Source: an uncultured Clostridia bacterium (lineage in GTDB: Bacteria; Bacillota; Clostridia; Christensenellales; Aristaeellaceae). Taken from it: 11,725 bases of DNA. The DNA lies in the NCBI GenBank assembly GCA_934647145.1, contig CAKUFB010000063.1, forward strand, positions 1-11,725, read 5' to 3'. The notes under the pieces were generated by a model that worked only from the letters and a program-made list of their open reading frames with translations, did not search any database and was not told the DNA's origin. This document shows positions 1-5,212 of the stretch, one piece after another. Every line of letters starts with the position of its first letter. The stretch's first letter is position 1. The translations under genes and the position numbers were made by a program.

Positions 1-64
1 GGTCGGCAGGGCCGACGGCCACTTGCTGCCGCGCATTCTATCGTCAGGCTATGCGCTATTCGAG

Positions 65-136
65 AGCCTCCCCCAGCGAGAGACGCAGCGGTGCAGAACC
101 ACGCAGACTTTGGCCGCTCTAATGTATGGCGGCCGA
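65..136. repeat. 72-bp direct repeat, left copy
   Basis: It matches 11654-11725 in the same orientation with two mismatches in 72 positions. It starts in the AGCCTCCCCCAG motif and ends in a hairpin GGCCGC (112-117), loop TCTAATGTATG, GCGGCC (129-134). No coding function is visible. Confidence 0.9.
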
Positions 137-321
137 CAGTCGCCGCCAGAACCGGCGGAAGCAGGTGGGTGTCGGCCCTGCCGACTGTCAAGCAGGTGTA
201 GGCCCAGCTTGCCGGGAGGAGGGCGCTTTCAAGAGGTAAAATCTTGTCTTCGGGCCGCCCAGCACCCACGCCCCATTCGGGGAGCTGCATGCCTTTTTGT
301 ACCTTTGATATGCGGATCAAA

Positions 322-387
322 GTGCTTTCCGGGAGAGCTCGAGAGGGGCCTTTCTCAGAAAGGCCGCCTCTCGATCGTTCCCCTCCC
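322..387. repeat. Interspersed palindromic repeat, copy A (diverged)
   Basis: It has the same layout as copies B and C: GTGCTTTCCGGG, then a palindrome (340-373) with CGAGAGG/CCTCTCG arms and GGCCTTTCT/AGAAAGGCC core, then CGTTCCCCTCCC. The outer arm changed on both sides relative to the GGGGAGG arm of the other copies, so pairing is kept. It begins directly after the asnB stop codon, in the same orientation relative to that gene as copy C has to the ANTAR gene. Homology to the copy C flank continues left to about 265 (CTCCCCGAAT on the minus strand). It has no T-tract, but it may act as a 3'-end stabiliser or weak terminator. Confidence 0.82.
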
Positions 388-388
388 G

Positions 389-1969
389 TCACACGCCGCT
401 GGCGCCGTAGTTGGCAAGGACGCGGGCGGAGGGGTCGGAGACACTGCAGCCGGGCCAGGCGGGATTGGGCATCCAGAAGTCCGCGACCATGCGGGCCTGG
501 CCGGGATAGTACTTTTCAAAGAGCTGGCGGTAGAGCAGGCTTTCGCAGGTGAAAGGGCGGGCGAAGTCGTACCGGGCGCAGCCTGCATCGAAGGCGGACT
601 GAGTGAACTGCGCCTGGGCGAACTGCTTGAGGTCATCGACCATCGAGTGGCCGACCGCGTCGCTGAAGGCGGCCTTCTGCCGCCAGAGGATTTCCTCGGG
701 GAGCAGTCGGTCATCCGCGAACGCCTTGCGGATCAGGTACTTGCCCATGTGATAGCGGTTCATCTTGCGGGCCGGGTCGATGGACATGGCGTAGCGCACG
801 AAGGCCAGGTCGCCGAAGGGCACGCGCGCCTCGAGCGAGTTGACCGAGATGCAGCGGTCGGCGCGCAGCACGTCGTACATGTGCAGCTCGCGGATGCGCT
901 TCTCGGCCTCCTGCTGGAAGGAGAACGCGTCCGGGGCAAAGTCGGTGTACTTGTAGCCGAACAGCTCGTCGGAAATCTCGCCGGTCAGCAGCACGCGGAC
1001 GTCGGTGTGCTCGTGAATGTATTTGCAGACCAGGTACATGCCGATGCTGGCGCGGATGGTGGTGATGTCGTAGGTGCCCAGGAGCGCGACGACCGGCTCC
1101 AGCGCGGCGAGCACGTCCTCCTTCGTGATGATGACCTCGGTGTGCTCGCTGCCGATGAACTCGGCCACCCTGCGGGCGTACTTGAGGTCGATCGCGTCCA
1201 CGTCCATGCCGATCGAGAAGGTGCGGATGGGTTTATTCAGCTTTCGGGCCGCGATGGCGCACACCAGCGAGCTGTCCAGGCCGCCGCTGAGCAGGAAGCC
1301 GACCGGCGCGTCCGCGTCCAGCCGCTTCTCCACGCCCGCAATCAGCAGGTCGTGAAGGCGCCTGCACACGGTCTGCTCGTCGTCCATGACGAACTGATCC
1401 ACGTGGGCGGGGTCGGCGTAGCGCACGAACCGCTCGCCGTCCCAGCAGCAGCCGGGCGGGAAGGGGAGGATGGTCTCGCACAGGCCGGTGAGGTTCTTCG
1501 CCTCGCTGGCAAAGGCCATCGCGCCGTCCGCCGTCCTTCCATAATACAGGGGGCGAATGCCGATCGGGTCGCGCGCGGCGATCAGGCGGTTTTTCTGCGC
1601 GTCGTAGAGGATCAGCGCGAATTCCGCGTCCAGCACGCGGAGCATGTCCAGCCCGTACTCGCGGTACAGCGGCAGCAGGATCTCGCAGTCCGAGTCGCTT
1701 TGAAAGGCATATTTTTCCTTCAGCCGCTCGCGGATCGGGCGGAAGCCGTACAGCTCGCCGTTGCAGACCACGAAGCTGCCGTCCAGCTCGAACGGCTGCA
1801 TGCCCGCCTCGGTCAGCCCCATGATAGCCAGGCGGTGAAAGCCCAGATAGCCGCAGGGCAGCTCCACCAGCCGGCTCATGTCCGGCCCGCGGGAAATCGT
1901 CCGGTCAAACGCCTCGCGCAGCGCGCCCTCGGGAATCGATTTGGTCTCAATGCCGAGAATGGAACACAT
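389..1969 (-). CDS. asnB: Asparagine synthetase B (glutamine-hydrolysing)
   Basis: Converts aspartate, glutamine and ATP to asparagine, glutamate, AMP and PPi in the cytosol. The start at 1969 is chosen because it begins MCSILGI: Cys2 becomes the N-terminal nucleophile of the class II glutaminase domain, and a GGAGGTG ribosome site (1978-1984) lies 8 nt upstream. An upstream in-frame ATG at 2044 would bury this Cys inside the T-box leader, so I reject it. The product is 526 aa, close to E. coli AsnB (554). Glutaminase signatures are HRLAI (about 45-49), NGELYG (70-75) and SDSDCE (91-96). The synthetase domain has the ATP-pyrophosphatase loop SGGLDSS (228-234), then LHMYD, LEARVPF and WRQKAAFSD, all as in E. 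coli AsnB. The TGA stop sits beside a palindromic repeat. Control is probably by the T-box leader upstream. Confidence 0.97.
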   Translation of the reverse strand: MCSILGIETKSIPEGALREAFDRTISRGPDMSRLVELPCGYLGFHRLAIMGLTEAGMQPFELDGSFVVCNGELYGFRPIRERLKEKYAFQSDSDCEILLPLYREYGLDMLRVLDAEFALILYDAQKNRLIAARDPIGIRPLYYGRTADGAMAFASEAKNLTGLCETILPFPPGCCWDGERFVRYADPAHVDQFVMDDEQTVCRRLHDLLIAGVEKRLDADAPVGFLLSGGLDSSLVCAIAARKLNKPIRTFSIGMDVDAIDLKYARRVAEFIGSEHTEVIITKEDVLAALEPVVALLGTYDITTIRASIGMYLVCKYIHEHTDVRVLLTGEISDELFGYKYTDFAPDAFSFQQEAEKRIRELHMYDVLRADRCISVNSLEARVPFGDLAFVRYAMSIDPARKMNRYHMGKYLIRKAFADDRLLPEEILWRQKAAFSDAVGHSMVDDLKQFAQAQFTQSAFDAGCARYDFARPFTCESLLYRQLFEKYYPGQARMVADFWMPNPAWPGCSVSDPSARVLANYGASGV

Positions 1970-1985
1970 ACAAAAAGCACCTCCG

Positions 1986-2029
1986 AAAATTACGCGGCAA
2001 TCGTTCTGAGTTTTCAGGACGAAGGCCGC
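1986..2029 (-). terminator. T-box terminator hairpin before asnB
   Basis: This is the alternative to the antiterminator. GCGGC (2029-2025) pairs with GCCGC (1998-1994), TCGT (2022-2019) with ACGA (2004-2001), and CTGA (2017-2014) with TCAG (2009-2006), around an AAAC loop. TAATTTT follows. It uses CGT and CTGA, which the antiterminator also needs, so the two folds exclude each other. The U-tract is weak, so some readthrough is possible. The hairpin ends just before the asnB ribosome site but does not sequester it, so control looks transcriptional. Confidence 0.72.
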
Positions 2030-2333
2030 TCTCCGTGGTGCCACCTGATTTGCTTCTTACCGGGTTCTGTCAAACCCTGGCGGCTGTAACGGGCCGTACC
2101 CGCCGTACCTACTGGCGAGGAGAGGGGGACGTTCGAGAGGCGGCTTTTCTGACCGGGCAGTGCCCGGATTCACTGCTGCTGCCGGTTCATAAGTCATGTA
2201 AATCGGCATCAGGAGCGGTCGCCGCGTCTCTCTGCGTTTTAAAGAAAAACACCTGCTGCTGTCCGATGGAGTGCATTTCGTGTATTCGCTGACATATGGC
2301 GGCGCACTGCATGACTTATCATTCGCGGCAGCA
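1994..2333 (-). promoter_or_regulatory. T-box leader of asnB, Asn specifier (AAC)
   Basis: T-box leaders bind uncharged tRNA and thereby favour expression of the downstream gene. The T-box sequence AGGTGGCACCACGG is at 2046-2033. It folds into a textbook antiterminator: TCAGG (2048-2044) pairs with CCTGA (2018-2014), a 7-nt UGGCACC bulge (2043-2037) follows, and ACGGAG (2036-2031) pairs with CTTCGT (2024-2019). UGGC would pair with a tRNA ending GCCA, which fits tRNA-Asn with G73. Stem I has an 8-bp base (2333-2326 with 2184-2177) and a 10-bp helix (2319-2310 with 2198-2189). They enclose an internal loop whose 3' side is GAAC, giving AAC (2187-2185) as specifier. AGAGAG occurs in distal stem I, and stem II (2167-2153) and a GGGTT/AACCC stem III are visible. 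The antiterminator is near certain; the inner stem I fold is my hand folding. Confidence 0.88.
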
Positions 2334-2334
2334 T

Positions 2335-2399
2335 GTGCTTTCCGGGAGGGGTCTGGGGAGGCGCCTTTCTCAGAAAGGCGGCCTCCCCGGCGTTCTCCC
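2335..2399. repeat. Interspersed palindromic repeat, copy B
   Basis: The 34-bp palindrome at 2355-2388 (GGGGAGGC arm, GCCTTTCT/AGAAAGGC core) is the exact reverse complement of 4890-4923. The shared flanks GTGCTTTCCGGG (2335-2346) and CGTTCTCCC (2391-2399) extend the homology. On the minus strand it lies in the asnB leader, between the promoter-proximal terminator and the first base of T-box stem I. An 11-bp unit beginning GGCGTTC is repeated three times just after it (2389-2420). Confidence 0.9.
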
Positions 2400-2546
2400 G
2401 GCGTTCCCCCGGCGTTCCTCGCGTTCGGGTTGGACTCGGAAGGGTTCTTTCACCCGGGCCGGGCGCGAAACTCGCACCGCCGTTCGCTCTCTGGGGCCGC
2501 GGCTGCCGGGATACTTTGCTTCCTCGTGGCTTTTGATATGAAACTG

Positions 2547-2607
2547 AAAAAAGGCGGGGTCGAATGAAAACGCACCGTTCATGCGCTTTCGTTCGGCACC
2601 CTCGCCT
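2547..2607 (-). terminator. Promoter-proximal intrinsic terminator or attenuator
   Basis: On the minus strand a long interrupted stem begins within a few nt of the predicted transcription start. AGGCG (2607-2603) pairs with CGCCT, GGGT (2601-2598) with ACCC, CGAA (2595-2592) with TTCG, and GAAAGCGCA (2590-2582) with TGCGTTTTC, with one G-U pair. The loop is TGAACGG and six T follow (2552-2547). As an intrinsic terminator it is the strongest in the window. Because it lies between the promoter and asnB it implies either attenuation or a stable RNA of about 60-65 nt. Confidence 0.75.
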
Positions 2608-2615
2608 TGCCTAAG

Positions 2616-2644
2616 AGTATACCGCGCGAGGGCGCGCCTGTCAA
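2616..2644 (-). promoter_or_regulatory. Sigma-A-type promoter, minus strand (asnB or a small RNA)
   Basis: TTGACA (2644-2639) and TATACT (2621-2616) are separated by exactly 17 nt. An A/T-rich stretch just upstream (about 2655-2670) could act as an UP element. Transcription would start near 2609 and run toward asnB, giving a leader of about 640 nt. It is the only consensus promoter I see for asnB. It could instead, or also, make a short RNA, because a strong terminator follows at once. Confidence 0.82.
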
Positions 2645-2764
2645 GCGCCTGACATAAAAATTAATATTTGCAGGACGGACACAGGGAAAATTCACATTTG
2701 CACGGTTTACAGAGAGAAACAGCCTTGAAACGAAAAATAAACACAGTTGCGCTGCAATTTACTG

Positions 2765-2793
2765 TTGACAAGCGGGCATGAGTCTGCTACAAT
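2765..2793 (+). promoter_or_regulatory. glnA promoter (consensus, extended -10)
   Basis: TTGACA (2765-2770), a 17-nt spacer and TACAAT (2788-2793), with TGC directly before the -10 giving an extended -10 element. The start should be near 2800, so the leader is about 77 nt. An inverted repeat TTGC, GCT, GCAA (2747-2757) lies just upstream of the -35, and TTTGCA occurs at 2667 and 2697, 30 bp apart. These are possible regulator sites, but none matches a regulator box that I can name. Confidence 0.88.
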
Positions 2794-2801
2794 ACCGGCA
2801 T

Positions 2802-2847
2802 GACAGAGCAAGGGTGCCTGGCGCACGGCTGCTCTGTCCTTTTTATT
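2802..2847 (+). promoter_or_regulatory. glnA leader attenuator with candidate ANTAR-type dual hexaloops
   Basis: GACAGAGCA (2802-2810) pairs perfectly with TGCTCTGTC (2830-2838). Inside is a GTGC/GCAC helix (2814-2817 with 2823-2826), and CTTTTTATT follows, so this is an intrinsic terminator starting at about +2. The same bases can form two small hairpins instead. The first is CAG, bulged A, GC with loop AAGGGU and GCCUG (2804-2820). The second is GC with loop ACGGCU and GC (2823-2832), weakly extended. Both loops have A at position 1 and G at position 4, the signature of ANTAR-protein RNA targets. The terminator joins the outer strands of the two hairpins, so binding the pair would block termination. 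The short second stem is the weak point. Confidence 0.62.
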
Positions 2848-2876
2848 AGAGCGAACGATTCAAGGAGGTTTCCGCC

Positions 2877-4208
2877 ATGAGCAAGCGCAGCAAAGAGGAC
2901 ATCATTCGCATGGTACGGGAGGGCGACGTCGAGTTCATCCGCATGCAGTTTACGGATATTTTCGGCCAGCTCAAGAACGTCGCGATTACCGCGTCTCAGA
3001 TTGAGAAGGCGGTCAACAATGAGATCATGATCGACGGCAGCTCGATCGAGGGCTTTGTGCGCATCCAGGAGTCCGACCAGTACCTGCGGCCGGATCTGGA
3101 CACCTTTACGGTGCTGCCCTGGCGGCCGCAGCAGGGCAAGGTAGCCCGGCTGATCTGCGACGTATACAACCCGTGCGGCACGCCGTTTGTGGGCGACCCG
3201 CGCGGCGCGCTGGAGAAGATGCTCAAAAAGGCGGCCGGCATGGGCTACAGCTTCAACGTGGGCCCGGAGTGCGAGTTCTTCCTGTTCCAGACCGACGAGC
3301 AGGGCAGACCCACCACCGCGACCAACGACGAGGCCGGATACTTTGACCTGGGCCCCCTGGATCACGGCGAGAGCACGAGGCGCGAGATCTGCCTGGCGCT
3401 GGAGAAGATGGGCTTTGAGATCGAGGCCTCGCACCACGAGGTGGCGGCCGGACAGCACGAGATCGACTTCAAGTACGCCCCCGCGCTGACCGCGGCCGAC
3501 AACATCATGACCTTCAAGCTGGCGGTGAAGTCGCTGGCGCAGAAGAACGGCCTGCACGCGACCTTTATGCCCAAGCCGATCTTCGGCATCAACGGCAGCG
3601 GCATGCACACCAACATGTCCCTGTTCAAGGACGGCCGGAACGTGTTCTTCGACGAGAGCGACGAAAAGAAGCTGTCCGGGGACGCGTATCACTTCATCGC
3701 CGGGCTGCTGACGCACATTTCCGGCATGACCGCGATTCTCAACCCGCTGGTCAACTCCTACAAGCGCCTGGTGCCCGGCTATGAGGCCCCGTGCTACACC
3801 GCCTGGTCGGCCTCGAACCGCTCGGCGCTGATCCGCATTCCGGCGGCGCGCGGCCAGTCCACCCGCGTGGAGCTGCGCTGCCCCGACCCGGCCTGCAACC
3901 CCTACCTGGCGCTGACGGTCTGCCTGGCGGCCGGTCTGGACGGCATCGAGCGCGGGCTCACCCCGCCCGCCGAGATCACCGAGAACATCTTCGCCATGAC
4001 GCCCGCCGAGCGCGAGGCCAAGGGCATCCATTCCCTGCCGGGAACGCTGCACGAGGCGATTGCCGCCATGCAGAAGGACAGGCTCATCTGCGATGCGCTG
4101 GGCGAGCACATCGTCAGCCAGTACGTCGCGGGCAAGGAGAAGGAGTGGGACGAGTACCGCACCCACGTGAGCGCCTGGGAGCTGGAAAAATACCTGATTA
4201 CCTATTAA
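2877..4208 (+). CDS. glnA: Glutamine synthetase, type I-alpha
   Basis: Makes glutamine from glutamate, ammonium and ATP, the entry point of ammonium assimilation; it should form a cytosolic dodecamer. AAGGAGGT (2862-2869) precedes the ATG by 7 nt. At 443 aa it matches the Bacillus enzyme in length and closely in sequence. Visible landmarks are the N-terminal beta-grasp with DGSSIEGFVRIQESD (R62 equals the Bacillus feedback-inhibition Arg), metal-site acids E131, E133, E188 and E195 (GPECEFF, HHEVAAGQHEID), FGINGSGMH (substrate/ATP region), the Glu flap NSYKRLVPGYEAP with E303, and IRIPAARG. It lacks the adenylylation-loop Tyr and extra length of type I-beta enzymes, so feedback inhibition and leader control are expected rather than adenylylation. 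An attenuator precedes it and an ANTAR regulator gene follows. Confidence 0.98.
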   Translation: MSKRSKEDIIRMVREGDVEFIRMQFTDIFGQLKNVAITASQIEKAVNNEIMIDGSSIEGFVRIQESDQYLRPDLDTFTVLPWRPQQGKVARLICDVYNPCGTPFVGDPRGALEKMLKKAAGMGYSFNVGPECEFFLFQTDEQGRPTTATNDEAGYFDLGPLDHGESTRREICLALEKMGFEIEASHHEVAAGQHEIDFKYAPALTAADNIMTFKLAVKSLAQKNGLHATFMPKPIFGINGSGMHTNMSLFKDGRNVFFDESDEKKLSGDAYHFIAGLLTHISGMTAILNPLVNSYKRLVPGYEAPCYTAWSASNRSALIRIPAARGQSTRVELRCPDPACNPYLALTVCLAAGLDGIERGLTPPAEITENIFAMTPAEREAKGIHSLPGTLHEAIAAMQKDRLICDALGEHIVSQYVAGKEKEWDEYRTHVSAWELEKYLITY

Positions 4209-4233
4209 GAAAGCAGAACGCGCCGCTCAAGTT

Positions 4234-4274
4234 GCGGCAGTCGTAGAATACAGATTTGCCGCCCGGATCTTTTT
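4234..4274 (+). terminator. Possible weak terminator between glnA and the ANTAR gene
   Basis: GCGGCA (4234-4239) pairs with TGCCGC (4257-4262) across a 17-nt loop, and CCGGATC then five T (4270-4274) follow. The first arm can pair instead with an upstream GCCGC (4222-4226). The stem is short and the loop long, so partial termination or none is equally plausible. Confidence 0.35.
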
Positions 4275-4347
4275 CCCGCGTGTATTCCGGGAGAAGGGTT
4301 CGCGCGGCATTCATTGAATACGGAAAGAAGACAGGTGAACCGGCGAG

Positions 4348-4908
4348 ATGAATCATTTGATCGTGGCGTTTTACCCGGAGCACGTTTCGCAGCGCATCTG
4401 CGAGATGCTCTCGGCCTCCTCGCTTCCGGTGCGCACGGTGTGCGCAAGCGGCGCGGAGGTCATCCGCGCGGTGAACTACATGGGCGGCGGCGCGGTCGTG
4501 TGCGGCATGAAGCTGCCCGACATGACCGCCGACGAGCTGGCGGGCAGTCTCGAGGAACAGGCCAGCATACTGGTCGTGGCCAAACCTGAGCAGCTTGAGT
4601 ACTGCGAAAACCCGCATCTGTTCCGTCTGCCCCTGCCGGTCAACCGCTATGACCTTTCCGCTTCGGTGCGCATGCTCATCCAGGCCGAGGAAATGAAGCG
4701 CGCCGCCCCCAAGCCCTCCCGCTCCGATCAGGAGACCATCGCCCAGGCCAAGCGCCTTCTGCAGGCCACCTGCGCCATCTCCGAGGAGGAGGCGCACCGC
4801 TTCCTGCAGAAAAAAAGCATGGCGGCCCACCGCAAAATGGCCGACGTCGCCGCCGACATCGTGCGGGGGGAAGGGACGAAGGGAACGCTGGGGAGGCCGC
4901 CTTTCTGA
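4348..4908 (+). CDS. ANTAR-domain transcription antiterminator with degenerate receiver
   Basis: Predicted RNA-binding regulator of 186 aa. AGGTGA (4333-4338) lies 9 nt before the ATG. Residues 1 to about 112 resemble a response-regulator receiver, but the key residues are absent: the beta-1 acidic pair is replaced (IVAFYPE), the phospho-acceptor position is Gly53 in VVCGMKLPDM, and the switch Lys is missing in LFRLPLPV. Residues about 120-172 are a clear ANTAR domain: ETIAQAKRLL, then ISEEEAHRFLQKKSM, then RKMADVAADIV. ANTAR proteins bind paired hexaloop hairpins and prevent termination. The place after glnA recalls the glnA-linked antiterminator (NitR/GlnR) of Clostridium saccharobutylicum. 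Likely targets are the glnA leader and perhaps gltBD. The last 10 or so residues are encoded by an interspersed repeat, which supplies the stop codon. Confidence 0.93.
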   Translation: MNHLIVAFYPEHVSQRICEMLSASSLPVRTVCASGAEVIRAVNYMGGGAVVCGMKLPDMTADELAGSLEEQASILVVAKPEQLEYCENPHLFRLPLPVNRYDLSASVRMLIQAEEMKRAAPKPSRSDQETIAQAKRLLQATCAISEEEAHRFLQKKSMAAHRKMADVAADIVRGEGTKGTLGRPPF

Positions 4909-4943
4909 GAAAGGCGCCTCCCCAGACCCCACCCGGAAAGCAC
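4881..4943. repeat. Interspersed palindromic repeat, copy C
   Basis: The 34-bp palindrome at 4890-4923 is the exact reverse complement of 2355-2388. The flanks GGGAACG (4881-4887) and CCCGGAAAGCAC (4932-4943) are shared with copies A and B, and similarity to copy A runs on to about 5003 (CTTTGATCCGC, then CTCCCCGAAT). It overlaps the 3' end of the ANTAR gene, encoding GRPPF and the TGA stop. It may serve as a terminator-like or mRNA 3'-end structure, but there is no T-tract. Confidence 0.92.
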
Positions 4944-4976
4944 TTTGATCCGCGGAACATGACGGTAAAAGAGATG

Positions 4977-5095
4977 CGGCTCCCCGAATGAGGCGTGGGG
5001 CGGAGAACGGGAGAATGAGCTGAGTGGCTCCCCGAAAGAGGTGCGGGAGAGGGACGGGAGCGCGAGCTGAGCGGCTCCCCGGATGAGGCGCGGGC
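4977..5095. repeat. Tandem repeat, about 48 bp, 2.5 copies
   Basis: Units begin GGCTCCCCG at about 4977, 5025 and 5072, so the period is 48 then 47 bp. Each contains a GATGAGGCG-like or GAAAGAGGTG-like piece followed by a CGGGAG...GAGCTGAG piece; the third unit is cut after CGGGCG. The first unit overlaps the outer flank of repeat copy C, so the array seems to have grown from that element. It lies upstream of gltB and encodes nothing recognisable. Confidence 0.8.
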
Positions 5096-5116
5096 GAAAA
5101 AGGGACTATGTACGAA

Positions 5117-5168
5117 GCCCGGAACGGTATGGAACCGGGCGTTTTCCGAATTCAACGGTGAATTGGAA
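5117..5168 (+). promoter_or_regulatory. Hairpin pair in the gltB leader region
   Basis: GCCCGG (5117-5122) pairs with CCGGGC (5135-5140), 12-nt loop, followed by GTTTT. Directly after, TTCC plus AATTC (5144-5153, one bulged G) pairs with GAATT plus GGAA (5160-5168) around a 6-nt loop AACGGU. That loop has A1 and G4, the ANTAR-target signature, but the first hairpin lacks a proper hexaloop. The 6-mer AACGGT also occurs at 5123. I see no convincing promoter between 4909 and 5212, so gltBD may be read from upstream. Confidence 0.4.
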
Positions 5169-5212
5169 CTGCGCGCGGCGCAAAACAAAACGGAACAAAG
5201 AGGACGAAGCAT

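Larger units (their letters stand above)
1..388. other. Non-coding palindrome-rich stretch downstream of asnB
   Basis: I find no credible gene here; the open frames are antisense continuations of asnB. It holds mini-hairpins at 2-16 and 171-185 (GTCGGC arm, 3-nt loop), a GCGCAT/ATGCGC hairpin (31-56), the 72-bp repeat, a CCGCC/GGCGG hairpin with a 6-nt loop (143-158), a CTTTGAT/ATCAAAG hairpin (303-322) and palindromic repeat copy A. Positions 1-32 match the reverse complement of 11548-11579 at 30 of 32 positions. Confidence 0.8.

Noticed and set aside
2050..2073. TTGACA-like hexamer on the minus strand inside the asnB leader, as a promoter
   Set aside because: It lies in the loop and stem of the GGGTT/AACCC hairpin of the T-box, and no -10 sequence stands at the right distance.
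23..2089. Long plus-strand frame of 688 codons over asnB
   Set aside because: It is the antisense shadow of asnB. It has no recognisable family and no suitable start, and its composition reflects GC-rich third positions on the other strand.
2370..2582. 70-codon minus-strand frame ending in GRPPF, like the ANTAR protein
   Set aside because: The shared ending comes only from the palindromic repeat. The rest is low-complexity, overlaps the terminator stem and has no ribosome site I can support.
5084..5112. Possible gltB promoter with TATGTA as -10
   Set aside because: The -35 position reads TGAGGC and the -10 is poor, which is not enough to call a promoter.
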